From Pogostemon cablin (Eukaryota; Streptophyta; Magnoliopsida; Lamiales; Lamiaceae), in NCBI GenBank assembly GCA_023678885.1, contig CM042975.1:28375405-28439404 (forward strand): a stretch of DNA of 64,000 nt, written 5' to 3'. The stretch's first letter is position 1. The number at the start of each line of letters is the position of its first letter. The translations under genes and the position numbers were made by a program. Below, in pieces: positions 32,778 to 45,040 of this stretch. Under the pieces are notes generated by a model. The model worked only from the letters and a program-made list of their open reading frames with translations, was not told the DNA's origin and did not search any database.

Positions 32778-33058
32778 ATGTACTCCCTCAGTCCCAAACT
32801 TATTTCACACTTTTCATTTCCATCTGTCTCACATTTATCTTCACCATCCAAAAAAGGAAAAATCACATCAACCAATAACCTCAAAAGTCATCTTAATTTA
32901 AAAAATATCTCTCATCTAACACACTTTATATTTTTTATTTATGACCTAAAAATATCACAATACCCCTAAAAAGTCAATAAAATTAGTATAAAAAAATTAT
33001 TTTCTTAAACTACGTATCTAGAATGTCGGCGCAAACAAGTGTGAGACGAAGGGAGTAG
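32778..33058. mobile_element. Stowaway-like MITE downstream of the coiled-coil gene
   Basis: The left end is TGTACTCCCTCAGTCCCAAA and the right end GTGTGAGACGAAGGGAGTAG. It lies about 200 bp after the stop codon of the gene at 31767-32576 and could fall in its 3' untranslated region. Confidence 0.7.
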
Positions 33059-33397
33059 TATTTTTCAGAAAAATGACTTTGTCAAGTTTTGCACAATTTA
33101 TGCATGTAAAAGATCTAGGGGAAAAAAAGAAGCAAGAAACAAATACTCAATGCTGCATTGAGGAAAACACCCAACAATAGCTGTTTATTACATTCTCCAC
33201 TCCCATCAGTATCACTGAAACTGATATTCAGATACTATATAGAAAGACTGCAAAACCAGCCTTAATACTAGCGGTAGAGCACCCAAAAGACGGCACCTAA
33301 TATACACGTTATAGTTCAACCTATCCGAATTCTGATATTAGAGACTGCTTTCCTATGCATCATGTCAGAAAACACTGTACTTAAACTCCTATATGAT

Positions 33398-36300
33398 TTA
33401 GGCAGTATGTGATGAACTTACACAAAGTGGACACGGTGGGTCCTGGCTATCTTTGTGGCTCGTTTTCTGTTCCAGGCAATCTGCATGATAAGCATGACCG
33501 CAGACTAAAACTGCCACGACCGAAAGATCATTGGATGAGAGAGAATTCTCGAAAATGAAGGGGTGCTTCCTCAGTCGCTTCTGGCATATCCTGCATTCCA
33601 TTTTCCGAGCATCTCCGGACACTGAATTATCTCCGTATAAACTTGACCTTATCCTTTCCGGTTTTTGGAACGTCCGGTCCCTGCTCTCTGAAATTTATCA
33701 CATAAAAGCGAATAGGAGATGATAATACAACTATATGAGAATTCAAAAGTTGTTTTGAAGGGCCTCATTATCTATAAATCTAATTTAAGTAAGTGAGAAT
33801 TCAGATTTACTCACTTGAATGCAGAGATGAAAAGGAGAAATAGTGATATACCTCTATATGGGAAGGCTGGAAGGTCTTTACTTTCTGGTCTGAAGGACAA
33901 CTTGGAATCGTACGCAGCATGACCTTTCGAACTAGAAGGAGATGCATCAGAATAGTTAGCAGAGCTTCGTCGAGAGTAATGGCGTCCAAATGGATGACAG
34001 GAATGTCTCAACAGAATTTTGTGGCTAGAACTATGATTCTGATTAAGAGGTGTATGTCCCGGTGATCCCTTATGAGAGTTATCCGTAGCATCCATCAGTA
34101 GAGCCCGTGTTGCACTGTTGTCAGCTTGCTCAGAAGATTTCTGGGAACAATATATTGAATGTAAAATGAGAGAAAGGGGGGAGGAGAAGCAGAAAATTGA
34201 ACTGCAAATGAACCTGTTCTGACTGAAGATCCACTCGAGGTGAACATGGTTTGATCTCTGAAATTCATAGATTAAATGATCACAGTAAAGTTGAGGTGAT
34301 TTTAATATCAACATTATGCGTAAAAGATAAAATGCAAATTAAGCAGGTGGACAATCTTTAAAGGAAGACAATAATTATGGATAATAAAAAAAAATGAACA
34401 CATGCTTCATACTGATCACTCTACTGCTTATGGATTAAACAATAACATGACCTAAATACACATATTGTGACCATAGAGACTCTATCAACAATACTATTAT
34501 GACCTTGTCAATATTTAAAATTCGCACAAGAATTTTTTTAAAAAATTAAAAAAACTCGCATATAAGAAAATGGGTCAGAAACTTCAGTTCATAAAAGAGA
34601 AATAACATCTCAGATATAACTTGAATGAATATTTTTGCAATGGAAATCCAAGGACACTAAACAAGAATGGTGAGTACCAGTTCTCAACGGTCACAATAGT
34701 ATTGAATAACATTTCTCAATACCAGAGGCTTGGTAGGGACACTGTTTTTATACCCATCATGTCACTAAAATGCCAACATAAAATTCTCCAACTTGAAAAA
34801 TTTTCAGAAAGAGCACAATTAAATCTGCATCAAGCTGGTCTCGTGGTAAGTATAAGCACTGACAAAAAAAAAAAAAGAGGATCCACACGAGCCTAAATTA
34901 ATCACTCAAGTCTGAAGTCTCAAAGATGGATCCTTTTGGGCCAGTCTGTTGCTTGGGCAATTGAGAAATTATTTTGTGACCAAAATATGTCATAAGAGAT
35001 TAGAGCATATTGGGTATTTTATATTATAAAATATTTACTCCATTAATTAACATTGGCCAGCATGCCAAAAGAATCTTCCACTTTGACATTTTGATAGTAA
35101 TGGGCTTAGATAACAGAATAGTTGGAGAATTGAAGGCCGCCAGGCAATGATTTCATATTAGTCAACTAAGTCAAGTGAAGGCAACATAAAATTCGATGCT
35201 GGGCATTTTATCATCCTAAAACAACCAAAAAAAAAGAACAAATATGTAAAGAAGTAATGAGCAATCCAGAATACACAAGGCAGGGACAGAACACTCTCAA
35301 AACGAATCACCAAGACTTTGGGTAGAAACTAAACACAATAGCAACACCATGTCTAAAATAGATGGCACATATAATGTTGGTGAAAATGAAGAATTAAAAC
35401 ACTAATAGGCGATGTAAACATAAATTCATGAAAGGAAACAATCAAATTGTCTTATATTAGCTTCCTCATAAACATAAATTCATGAAAGGTAACAATCAAA
35501 TTCTCTTATATTAGCTTCCTCATAAATATCCATCACCCATTCAATAGGATGTTTTCTCAGTTAGTATATAAATAGTCAGACTTTTATAAGAAGCAATCGC
35601 TATTTCACCGCAAAATCCATCATAATGGAACACTGAACAATCAGCTAGTCATAAACTTTATCAGTCCATGAATGAAACACGCCAAAATTTTGTAATGCTG
35701 TATGGTCATATGCTGCTACCATTCACCAGTAAAACCAGCATTTCTAATAGAATAAAACAGAAATGATCGAGTGGAAGGCTGTGTATTTGATTGTATCTTT
35801 AAGTATGAACAAGAATTGAGACAAGGCAACCCTTACTTACGAATGTGAATTCAAATCATGCCCCACAAGCTGATAATTTTGCATATCCAAATGCAGTAAA
35901 AGAACAGTACACAAATCAATTAAAGGGTCCTACAGCTCTAGTTTTCTTGATAGGAAATGTAAATCATGCTCGCTCAAGTGATTTGATCATCTTTAAATTA
36001 AAATTTAAAAAGAAAAAAAAAAAAAAAGAATGCATTAGTGCCCTAAATTAACACAAGAACTGAGACCTAATACTTTAGCACTGAAGTTTACTCTCAAGCC
36101 AACAATGGGGAAATCGGGACAACAAGCCACCCAATCACACAATACACACATCAAAATTACCAATGAGGATAAGGAAGTGTATCACCACTCATGCACCAAT
36201 GGCATTGATCAAAAACCTACCAAAGAAGTAAATATAACATATCTATTTCTACCATAGTCACTGAAACGAGTTAGATTACAAATTAAGCTAAAATCTGAAG

Positions 36301-36602
36301 GGGGAGGGGATGGACAACGATGATTGATTTCATCAACACACAATCAATCATCAAGATTCTAAAGCAAAAGTTGCAACCCACATTACAGCAATAACCGACG
36401 AACCCACCTCGAATGGATCATCCAATGACCCAACAAAATTAAAGAAAACCCAAAAAAATATCCATCAACCATGAATTGATCATCCAAATTGAAAAAGTAC
36501 GAATTTTAGCAGTAAATTGGACACGAGAAGAAAAAGAAAAGAGAAATTACCTGAATGTGGTGGAACTTTATTAATATCAACCCTTCTTTTTCTTTTTCCC
36601 AT
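33398..36602 (-). CDS. RING-H2 zinc finger protein, probable E3 ubiquitin ligase
   Basis: Four exons on the minus strand: 36602-36551, 34257-34214, 34140-33852 and 33687-33398, 675 bases or 224 residues. Splice phases match at every junction. The protein begins MGKRKRRVDINKVPPHS. It has a long Ser/His-rich disordered middle (HSSSHKILLRHSCHPFGRHY, then DASPSSSKG) and ends with a RING-H2 finger. The eight ligands are Cys160, Cys163, Cys191, His193, His196, Cys199, Cys214 and Cys217 (ECRICQ, VCGHAYHADC, PPCPLC), followed by only seven residues. Such fingers recruit ubiquitin-conjugating enzymes, so a ligase role is the likely one. The substrate is unknown. There is no signal peptide or membrane segment, and the basic start (KRKRR) could direct it to the nucleus. 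The first intron is 2.3 kb. An alternative first exon inside it cannot be excluded. Confidence 0.75.
35416..35523. repeat. 54-bp tandem duplication in the first intron of the RING gene
   Basis: AAACATAAATTCATGAAAGG...TTAGCTTCCTCAT is present twice in a row (35416-35469 and 35470-35523) with two or three differences. It has no evident function. Confidence 0.85.
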
Positions 36603-36652
36603 TTAGTTTTATTTAGTATTTAATTAGCAACACTTAACAATACCAACGGAAT

Positions 36653-36880
36653 TCAATTGAGAGGATTGGAAGGCAGAAAAGTTAGAGGGTTTAGGATGAT
36701 TGATGGTTTAAGGGGTAAAAGGACATGAAAGGTTAAGCGGTGATAGAGCAGGCAGGAGCGGAGGTGCCAATCAAGAAAATCTAGCAAGGGAATTCTTGAG
36801 AGAGAGAGATTTTGGAAGTGACAAAGAAAAGGAGATGAATCGGTACAAAAATATAAGGCGATAGCTACTGCGCCAGCCAT
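36653..36880 (-). other. Upstream open reading frame in the RING gene leader
   Basis: On the minus strand a 75-codon frame starts MAGAVAIALYFCTDSS at 36880 and stops at 36653, about 50 bases before the main ATG at 36602. It lies in the presumed 5' leader, which also has a CT-rich run (CTCTCTCTCTC, read on the minus strand near 36800). If the transcript starts upstream of 36880, it would be a long upstream frame able to limit translation of the RING protein. Composition is hydrophobic and there is no known domain. Confidence 0.35.
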
Positions 36881-37190
36881 TATAATTTTTTCCCTCCTTA
36901 TTCTATTTATGTATTATTAGAGATTTAAATTAGAGATTTAAATTGAAAAAGAACACAGAAATTATAAAAAACACAGTGTTTTCGGGAGCACAAAATCCTC
37001 ACTCAAAATATATATAAATATAAATCACTTGTATCGGTGCTACTCTCGTGTACGGTTCAACATCAGACAAACCGAACCGGAAAACTAACGTGAGATGGAT
37101 GAGAATGTGAATTTTATTAGTAAATAAATGATATACGAAACAATGAGAAATGATAATAATAAAGTAAATAATTTTATGAATGGTTTGTAG

Positions 37191-37378
37191 TATACTCTCT
37201 CCATCCCGCGTTAAGTTTTATATTTTTCATTTTAAGTTATTTCAAATTAAGGTTTATATTTCTTTTTTTGTCAAGTTGAGTCCACTCAAAACAATTAATT
37301 ATTTCATGTAGGACTTACATTCAATACTAATATAAATACTCGCTTAACGTCAATGTTAATGTGAGATGAGGGAGTATA
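37191..37378. mobile_element. Stowaway-like MITE
   Basis: The left end is TACTCTCTCCATCCCGCGTT and the right end AATGTGAGATGAGGGAGTA, inverted and flanked by TA. Short form of about 188 bp. Confidence 0.7.
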
Positions 37379-37638
37379 AAAAATTATTCCAACGTCACTT
37401 CACTATATATTCTTATAATATACATTTTAAGAAAATAAAAATATAATATATAATTATATCAAACACTTGTATAAATTGTATTTACATGTAAATCCTACTT
37501 TCAATTAGGGTAGATCTTGAGTGGGATCGTCTCAAAGATCATAATCGTGAGATGGATTATCCATTAACCCAAATAAATATATTTTATATTAAATTAAAAA
37601 CAAATTAAATAAGCTAATTAAAATACACTTACTAGTTA

Positions 37639-37909
37639 CTACTCCCTCCGTCCCGTATTGACACATCTTTTTTGGGCACAGATATTAAGGAGTATAATAA
37701 TTTAATATAAAATAAAGTGAGAAAAATAATATTTAATGTATAGTGGGTAGTTGTATTAGTGGTGAGTGTGATGGGTGTGTGGGTCCATATAAATAAATAA
37801 ATTATTTTTATCTGGGTCCCATGTTCTTAAAAAGAAAATATATCAATTTTTGTGGGACAACCCAAAAAGAGAAGTGTGTTATTAATATTTTTGGGATGGA
37901 GGGAGTAGT
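37639..37909. mobile_element. Stowaway-like MITE
   Basis: The left end is TACTCCCTCCGTCCCGTATT and the right end TTTTTGGGATGGAGGGAGTA. The interior has the family phrases AAGGAGTATAATAATTTAAT and GTGGGTAGTTGTATTAGTGG. Confidence 0.8.
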
Positions 37910-37974
37910 AACTTTCAAATTTCGGCAACCTAGAACAAACGTAATTTTTATTTATTTTTACACTTTTAATAAAA

Positions 37975-37978
<4 letters not shown>

Positions 37979-38055
<77 letters not shown>
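37979..38055. repeat. (AT)n microsatellite
   Basis: About 75 bases of pure alternating AT. Downstream, CATTTTATACACGTAA is repeated three times (about 38059, 38163 and 38180). Confidence 0.95.
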
Positions 38056-38058
<3 letters not shown>

Positions 38059-38344
38059 CATTTTATACACGTAACCTATTAGTAATATGTTTAAAAAAAT
38101 TCATTATAATACAATGATAATAATATTTAATCTTCAATTTAATTAAAACTATTTAAATAATTTTTATACACGTAAACTATCATTTTATACACGTAAACTA
38201 TTTAATTTTTTTTTTAAAACTACAATATTTAATTAAAAATGCCAAATATAACCAAATGAATAGAATTTCAACAAATCTAAGTTGTTGATTAACAATGATT
38301 TAAACTTTTGTATTGGCTATTTGGGCCATTTTTGAAATGGCATG

Positions 38345-38648
38345 TACTCCCTTCGTCCGGAACTTATTTTCGTCGACACTATAGATATGGAGTTTAATTA
38401 AAATTAACAAACTTTATTGAATTTTTAAAGGTTATTGTAGTATTTTTATATAATAAATAAATTATAAAATATGTTATGTATGTTAGATGAGAGTTGTATT
38501 TTTATAATTTAGATAACTCTTGAGGTTGTTGATTAATGTGAATGATTAATGTGAAATTTCTTTTTAAAAAATGAAGATAAAGTATGAGATTAACTAAAAT
38601 GGAAAATGCGAATATAAGCGTGGTGGTGGGGGAGGGGGGAGGGAGTAC
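38345..38648. mobile_element. Stowaway-like MITE, diverged
   Basis: The left end is TGTACTCCCTTCGTCCGGAA and the right end GGGGGAGGGGGGAGGGAGTA. The right tip has been altered by a G-rich run. The interior resembles the subfamily at 32778 (Leu-poor AT-rich interior with TTGAATTTTTAAAGG). Confidence 0.55.
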
Positions 38649-39310
38649 AATCTATGCTCCATTAACTACTACATTGAACTTTAATTGGGTTATCCATTCT
38701 AGCTACCACTTAATCTCCAATGGATCCTATCAATCAATTTTGTTGCAAAACTATTGTTTCACATTTTCAAACAATCTATTGTTTCAACTTAGAACTATGT
38801 CCTAGACTTACCTTCTATTGACTCAAATTTTGACCCTTTATTTTTCCACGTGTTTTAAGCACATGATTTCCATGGGCCACTTTTTTTAATTATCAACCTA
38901 AACAAATATTCACAACAATTTAATCAATTTTTGTCAACATTTCATTCGTATGTGCGCGCATCATCCTTGGATTTGGAATATCGATATACTTTGATTTGCA
39001 CAAAAAAGTTCCTTTTTTTTTTTTTCCCTTCATGCATATAATATCCCCTAAAATTATGAACAAATAATACAATACTTAAAAAAAATCCTTTTTTTCTAAA
39101 TCACTTCTCTCTCTATCTCCCTTATCCCTTGTATATATACATAGATGGTAGCAAATCAAACATTTCTTATAGATATTTAAAAAAATCAAAATTTTATTGA
39201 TTGTGTATATATATTCTCAATGTAATTATATAGAGAAAGAAATTAAAATTAAAAATCTAAAGTGCAAATATACTTATATTCCCAATTTCCAATATAATGC
39301 AACGTAACAC

Positions 39311-39531
39311 TTTTTTTTTCTTGGTTGTGTACCCATAACTAGGGCCCGCCCTGAGGATTGGTGAACGAGGTAAATAGAAATATATGCTTCAAGAGAAAGA
39401 TTCACTGTTTAATTTGTGCTTGCAAAGGGCTAAATTCATGTCAAATGCATGATTCGAACCACACTCTGCAGCAACCAAGTTCAGTTGGAAGGTCTTCCCA
39501 CCCTCCCTTCTACCACTTGAGCTATGCCCTA
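39311..39531 (-). mobile_element. tRNA-derived SINE-like element
   Basis: Minus strand. The head GGGCATAGCTCAAGTGGTAG holds an A box (inverse of 39511-39524), and GGTTCGAATCA (inverse of 39450-39460) is the B box. A body of about 130 bases follows, ending CAGGGCGGGCCC, AGTTATGGG and an A-rich tail (AAGAAAAAAAAA). An internal polymerase III promoter at one end and an A-rich tail at the other are what a SINE should show. I could not assign the family or a target duplication. Confidence 0.6.
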
Positions 39532-40032
39532 AAAAAAGGAAATGATGACATGAAGATTTGTGTTCTTGAAAATTATCTTTATGACTTATTTAGGATGATA
39601 AGCTTTTCACTGCATTAAGAAAGAAAGAAATAAAATGAATAATTAGTTTGGATTTCCCTATCAAATCCAAATTAAAAATCAAATATTCTCATCTAAGATA
39701 AGAATGACATTCCAATAACCTTTTTTCCGGTTACATGTTCACAATAAATTATGTTCGCAATAAAATTAAAAATCTAATTAACTCAAAGCATGGATGAATT
39801 AAACATTTTTCTACTCGAGTTATTATTAATTAATAAATAAAATCATCATTAATCTTATCTGTTTTATTAGTCAAAACAAATACTCTCGACCGTTGCCACA
39901 ATATAATAAAGATGAAGAAGAGTAACAAACGGTGAAGAACGAAGTTAAGAAGATAAGAATCGACTCATTTTCCTAATCTAGAATTATCCCATAGTGTAAT
40001 TACCAAGTTGCCCTCAGCTCTGAGCTACCCGT

Positions 40033-40039
40033 TATAAAT
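40033..40039 (+). promoter_or_regulatory. TATA box of the pyrophosphatase gene
   Basis: TATAAAT, about 150 bases before the start codon at 40182. The leader between contains a GA-rich run (AGTGAGAGAGAGAGAAACAG). No other TATA-like box lies closer in a suitable position. Confidence 0.65.
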
Positions 40040-40181
40040 GGCCACGCATTGCGAGAGTGACAGACGGGACATTGTATCATTATTTTTAGTGAGAGAGAGA
40101 GAAACAGCTTGAAAATTCTCTTTCACCAACCAACCATTCGTATTTCGGCTTCCCTTCGAATTTCTCTCAACGGAAAAAGCA

Positions 40182-43100
40182 ATGGGGGAGTCGACTCTGC
40201 TTCCAGATCTCGGAACCGAAATATTCATCCCTATTTGTGCCGTTGTAGGTATTGCTTTTGCCCTCGTGCAATGGCTGCTCGTGTCCAAGGTAAAGCTCTC
40301 GAATGGCGAGGAATCTGGTGGTGTCAGTGAAGCTTTACTCGAGGAGGAAGAAGGCGTCAATGGCAACTCTGTTGTTAGCAAGTGCTCGGAGATCCAGTCC
40401 GCCATTTCCGAAGGTAGTATTGCTCTGTTTTAAGTTACTTGCATGTAATTCTCTGGTTCTCAATCAGTACGATTGCTTTTTTTCTATTTCTTTTTTGTGC
40501 AATTTATATTCAAATGAATTGAAGACTCATGTTTATTTCATTTTCTGTGTACGTTATTGCACTTTTTTTTAAAAAAAAATATGCACTAGCGGATTGTATA
40601 GCTGTGTTGATGATGAAAGTGTGAACTATCTAAGTGTTTCTCTACCCTTTTCCCTCATCCTTCCTTATTTTTCAGCCCTAATTGAAACAGTATAAATCTT
40701 ATTGAAACTGGAATATTCTTTCTATGATTGTTTGGTGATCATTTTCTGTTCAAGTTCAATGAATGAAGTACATGAAAATTTCCCCCTTTTTCTTTTTTCT
40801 AATTTCCGATAGCTGTGGCTGATGAAAAAAAAGTAAAAAACCACTTGTTTAACTTTTCTGTGGATTTTACTTTTTCTTCTTCATTGATATTTATAGTTGT
40901 CGTCACTAATTAATAATATAATGATTTCTCATTTACACGTGTCGTATGCCTAGACGTATTCATTGGTCCGCTTAAATTAAAGAATTTTTAAAATTGAATA
41001 GCTGTTTGGACCTTCCGGGATAGGGATCGAGGTCTATTGCAAATTGGAGAGGAAATAAAAGTAAATAACACAAATAAATAATTATGGGACTTCATAACAT
41101 CATTTTTTTTTTCAAAGTTCGAAATTTTATATACTTGGTTATATTTTAATGAAATTACAAATGATATATGTTACTCCATCAACTTTGGTATTAACCAATA
41201 AATATTATACGTCCATGTTCTATGCTTCATTCATGCATCATTTTAGTGTTCAATTAGCATAGCAGATTATTAATTGAATTTTTACGATACTGATCGATTC
41301 AGAACCTATTAATCACATTGATATACAAAGAAACTAAGTAGCGAACATTGTAGGTGTTGTTTAGTGATTGAATTTAAGTGTATTGATGATCTTGGACGAC
41401 TTTTAGCTAACTAGCTTTATTCTAATCTCAACTAACGAGAAAGAAACGATTTTTTTATATTTAAAATAAGTGTGATCAAGGTGAAAGTGAAATAAGAAAC
41501 ATATGCGTAAAAAATGCTGATGTGCTATTGAGACACAGACTTAAATGTTTTCTTGGTATACTGGCGATTTTGGCTTGATTAATTAATTGGTAATGTGATA
41601 ATTATTTATTCGATCAAGACTTTTGTATATTCTGTCATCTTTTATTATTCGTTTAGAAAAGTATTCTGAGACGACGTTGCATTAATTAAGGATACCTGGA
41701 TACTATTCCTAGCTAAAAAAAAAAAAAGGAAATCTTATCAACATTTGTGCAAAGACTTTCTGACAAGCTAATTTGAATGCTGCAGGTGCAACATCGTTTC
41801 TGTACACGGAATACCAGTATGTTGGCATATTTATGGTTGCTTTTGCCATATTAATTTTCCTTTTTCTCGGGTCCGTGGAAGGATTCAGCACGAAGAGTCA
41901 AGCTTGCACATATGACATCACCAAACAGTGCAAGCCTGCTCTTGCCACGGCAGCTTTTAGCACTGTATCTTTCCTTCTTGGAGCTATAACATCCTTGATC
42001 TCTGGTTTTCTTGGAATGAAAATTGCCACTTATGCGAATGCCCGAACGACCTTGGAGGCTAGAAAGGGTGTCGGAAAGGCTTTCATCATTGCCTTCCGAT
42101 CAGGCGCTGTCATGGGTTTCCTCCTCGCTGCAAATGGTCTTTTGGTCTTATACATTGCCATTAACCTCTTCAAGCTATACTATGGTGATGACTGGGAAGG
42201 CTTATTTGAGTCTATAACGGGGTATGGTCTTGGTGGATCTTCAATGGCTCTTTTTGGGCGAGTTGCTGGTGGTATCTACACGAAAGCTGCTGATGTAGGG
42301 GCCGATCTTGTGGGCAAGGTGGAAAGGAACATCCCAGAAGATGATCCCAGGAATCCCGCGGTATGGCTGTACTAGCACTATAATTCTTTTACCTTTTCAA
42401 AAATTGTGTACTTTGTTCATTGAGCAATCTTTTTTGAGATTCTTACAGGTAATTGCTGATAATGTTGGTGATAATGTTGGGGATATTGCTGGAATGGGAT
42501 CCGATCTCTTTGGCTCATATGCGGAATCTTCCTGTGCGGCTCTTGTTGTTGCATCCATCTCATCTTTTGGGATCAATCATGACTTCACTGCCATGCTTTA
42601 TCCTCTTTTAGTTAGCTCTATTGGGATTCTTGTTTGTCTTCTGACAACTTTGTTTGCAACTGATTTCTTTGAAGTAAAGTCTGTAAAAGAAATTGAGCCA
42701 GCTTTAAAGAAGCAACTCATTATCTCCACTATATTGATGACTGTTGCAATTGCTATTATAAGCTTTGTTGCCCTTCCTTCATCCTTCACAATATTTAATT
42801 TTGGAGCGCAGAAAGAAGTTAAGAGTTGGTGAGTCTCAATTTACTGCCTTCTCCTTTTCATTTGCCTCAATTCTCTCTCAAGAGTCCAAATATATAAAAA
42901 CTATATACCTGTACTACTACTTGATCTCTATTACAAATTACTAAATATATTGGATATATTGGCAGGCAATTATTCCTATGTGTTGCTGTTGGTCTGTGGG
43001 CTGGACTCATTATTGGATTTGTTACGGAGTATTACACAAGTAATGCTTACAGGTATGTTTCTGGAAACATTATTTATTCTTATATCTTAAAGCAATTTAT

Positions 43101-45040
43101 ATATGCATGTGAGTTTAATCATGTCTTGTTCTCAGTCCCGTGCAAGATGTTGCTGATTCATGCCGTACTGGAGCCGCAACCAATGTCATATTTGGCCTTG
43201 CATTGGGATACAAATCTGTTATCATTCCAATTTTTGCCATAGCAGTTAGTATATTTGTCAGTTTTAGTTTTGCTGCAATGTACGGTATTGCAGTGGCTGC
43301 CCTCGGAATGCTTAGTACAATAGCAACTGGTTTGGCCATAGATGCATATGGACCAATCAGTGACAATGCCGGGGGCATTGCTGAGATGGCTGGCATGAGC
43401 CATTCTATTCGTGAGAGAACTGATGCCCTTGATGCTGCAGGGAACACCACTGCAGCTATTGGGAAGGTAAGTCATTTATTTCATTACAACTTGTTACAAA
43501 TTATATTTTCTACCCAATTGATTGTCTTTTAATTGGACCTATGATAACCTTTTTAATCTCTTTTTTGTACTTTCCTTTAAAGAGGTTATAAACTCCTCTA
43601 TACTCCAATAGATTTTTTTACTGCATTCAGAGACTTAATTTGTATTAGAATTTGTTTTCAGAAGAGTATACTGGCATTTTGATTGCATTTCACCTTTTAA
43701 AAAAATCTGTCTTCAAGTTGAATGCTTACGTTTTGCACTTTATAGGGATTTGCAATTGGCTCTGCTGCTCTTGTGTCCCTTGCTCTCTTTGGTGCATTCG
43801 TGAGCCGTGCAGGCATCTCAACCGTAGATGTCTTAACTCCAAAAGTATTCATTGGTTTGATTGTTGGTGCTATGCTCCCTTACTGGTTCTCAGCCATGAC
43901 AATGAAGAGTGTTGGCAGTGCTGCTCTGAAGATGGTTGAAGAAGTGCGTAGGCAGTTCAACACCATTCCTGGTATCATGGAAGGCACTGCAAAACCTGAC
44001 TATGCAACGTGTGTAAAGATCTCTACAGATGCGTCCATCAAGGAGATGATTCCTCCTGGTGCACTTGTTATGCTCACACCCCTCATTGTGGGCACTTTCT
44101 TTGGTGTTGAAACTCTCTCTGGTGTCCTAGCTGGAGCTCTCGTCTCCGGTGTTCAGGTAATCATAATGATTTTTTTTTTTTGTGGAATTTTTTTTTTTTT
44201 TTTACATTAATCTGGACAATAGAGTTGCGTAACAAAGAATAATGTCACCTCGAGTATCAGAATACGATTTTTGTATGATTTGGAATCTTACCATACACCT
44301 CGAAGTGAAACATATTTTGAGTTTTGAATTTCAGACCTGAATTGGGAAAATTTATAGCAAATTAGGTGTTGATTATATACCTCAAATAAATTTGAGTCTT
44401 ACTTTCAAGTGAAATCTTGAAAGCAGCCCTTCTTCTTTCAACCCGCATGGATGTCTTTAAATTAAAAGATAAGAAAATCTTCCCGGTGCACCTGTAAGAT
44501 TCACACCGTTAGATTTTATAAAAATTAATCTCTACCCTTAGTTTTAAATGAATAACTAACTTTTTAAAATATATAATTACTATTATACCCTATTTTAACC
44601 CTAGGGTGCACCCCAGAATTGCCCATAAATTTGTTGTTTTTGTTCATGTATTCCAGTATTTTCTTGACAAACATAACAAGTTGTTGCCTAATTATATAAT
44701 GCAGATTGCCATCTCTGCATCCAACACTGGTGGTGCTTGGGATAATGCCAAGAAATACATAGAGGTAAAATCTTCGACACAAATCCATATTTGCATGGTG
44801 AAGCTAACACTATACCTGGGACAATGACAGGCAGGTGCATCGGAACATGCCAAGTCTCTTGGTCCCAAAGGGTCAGACGCCCACAAAGCAGCCGTCATTG
44901 GCGACACTATTGGTGATCCTCTAAAGGACACATCAGGGCCATCACTGAACATTCTGATCAAGCTAATGGCTGTCGAGTCGCTCGTTTTCGCCCCATTCTT
45001 CGCCGCCCACGGTGGCTTGCTCTTCAAGATTTTCTCCTAG
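40182..45040 (+). CDS. Vacuolar (type I, K+-dependent) H+-translocating inorganic pyrophosphatase
   Basis: Eight exons: 40182-40413, 41786-42360, 42449-42828, 42966-43052, 43136-43466, 43746-44156, 44705-44764 and 44831-45040, 2286 bases or 761 residues, the usual size. The protein hydrolyses pyrophosphate and pumps protons into the vacuole, working beside the V-ATPase. Family marks: catalytic [11 protein letters not shown] (about residue 247), [58 protein letters not shown] and [17 protein letters not shown] near the end. GNTTAA has Ala at the position that marks the K+-stimulated vacuolar type. About 16 membrane helices are expected, and the hydrophobic segments are visible ([20 protein letters not shown] first). 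The first intron is long (1.37 kb). Splice phases agree throughout and I see no damage. Arabidopsis AVP1 is the best-known relative. Whether this is the main copy of the species cannot be told. Confidence 0.96.

Larger units (their letters stand above)
36891..40030. other. Intergenic DNA rich in small transposons, between divergent genes
   Basis: Lies between the RING gene (minus) and the pyrophosphatase gene (plus), so it holds both promoters. It contains three Stowaway-like MITEs, an (AT)n tract and a SINE-like element (listed separately). The rest is AT-rich with no gene. Confidence 0.6.

Noticed and set aside
37821..38117. 98-residue open frame with Ile-Tyr repeats
   Set aside because: It crosses a Stowaway-like element end and the (AT)n tract; chance frame.
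43115..43475. Antisense frames over the pyrophosphatase gene
   Set aside because: They are shadows of the conserved coding exon on the other strand.
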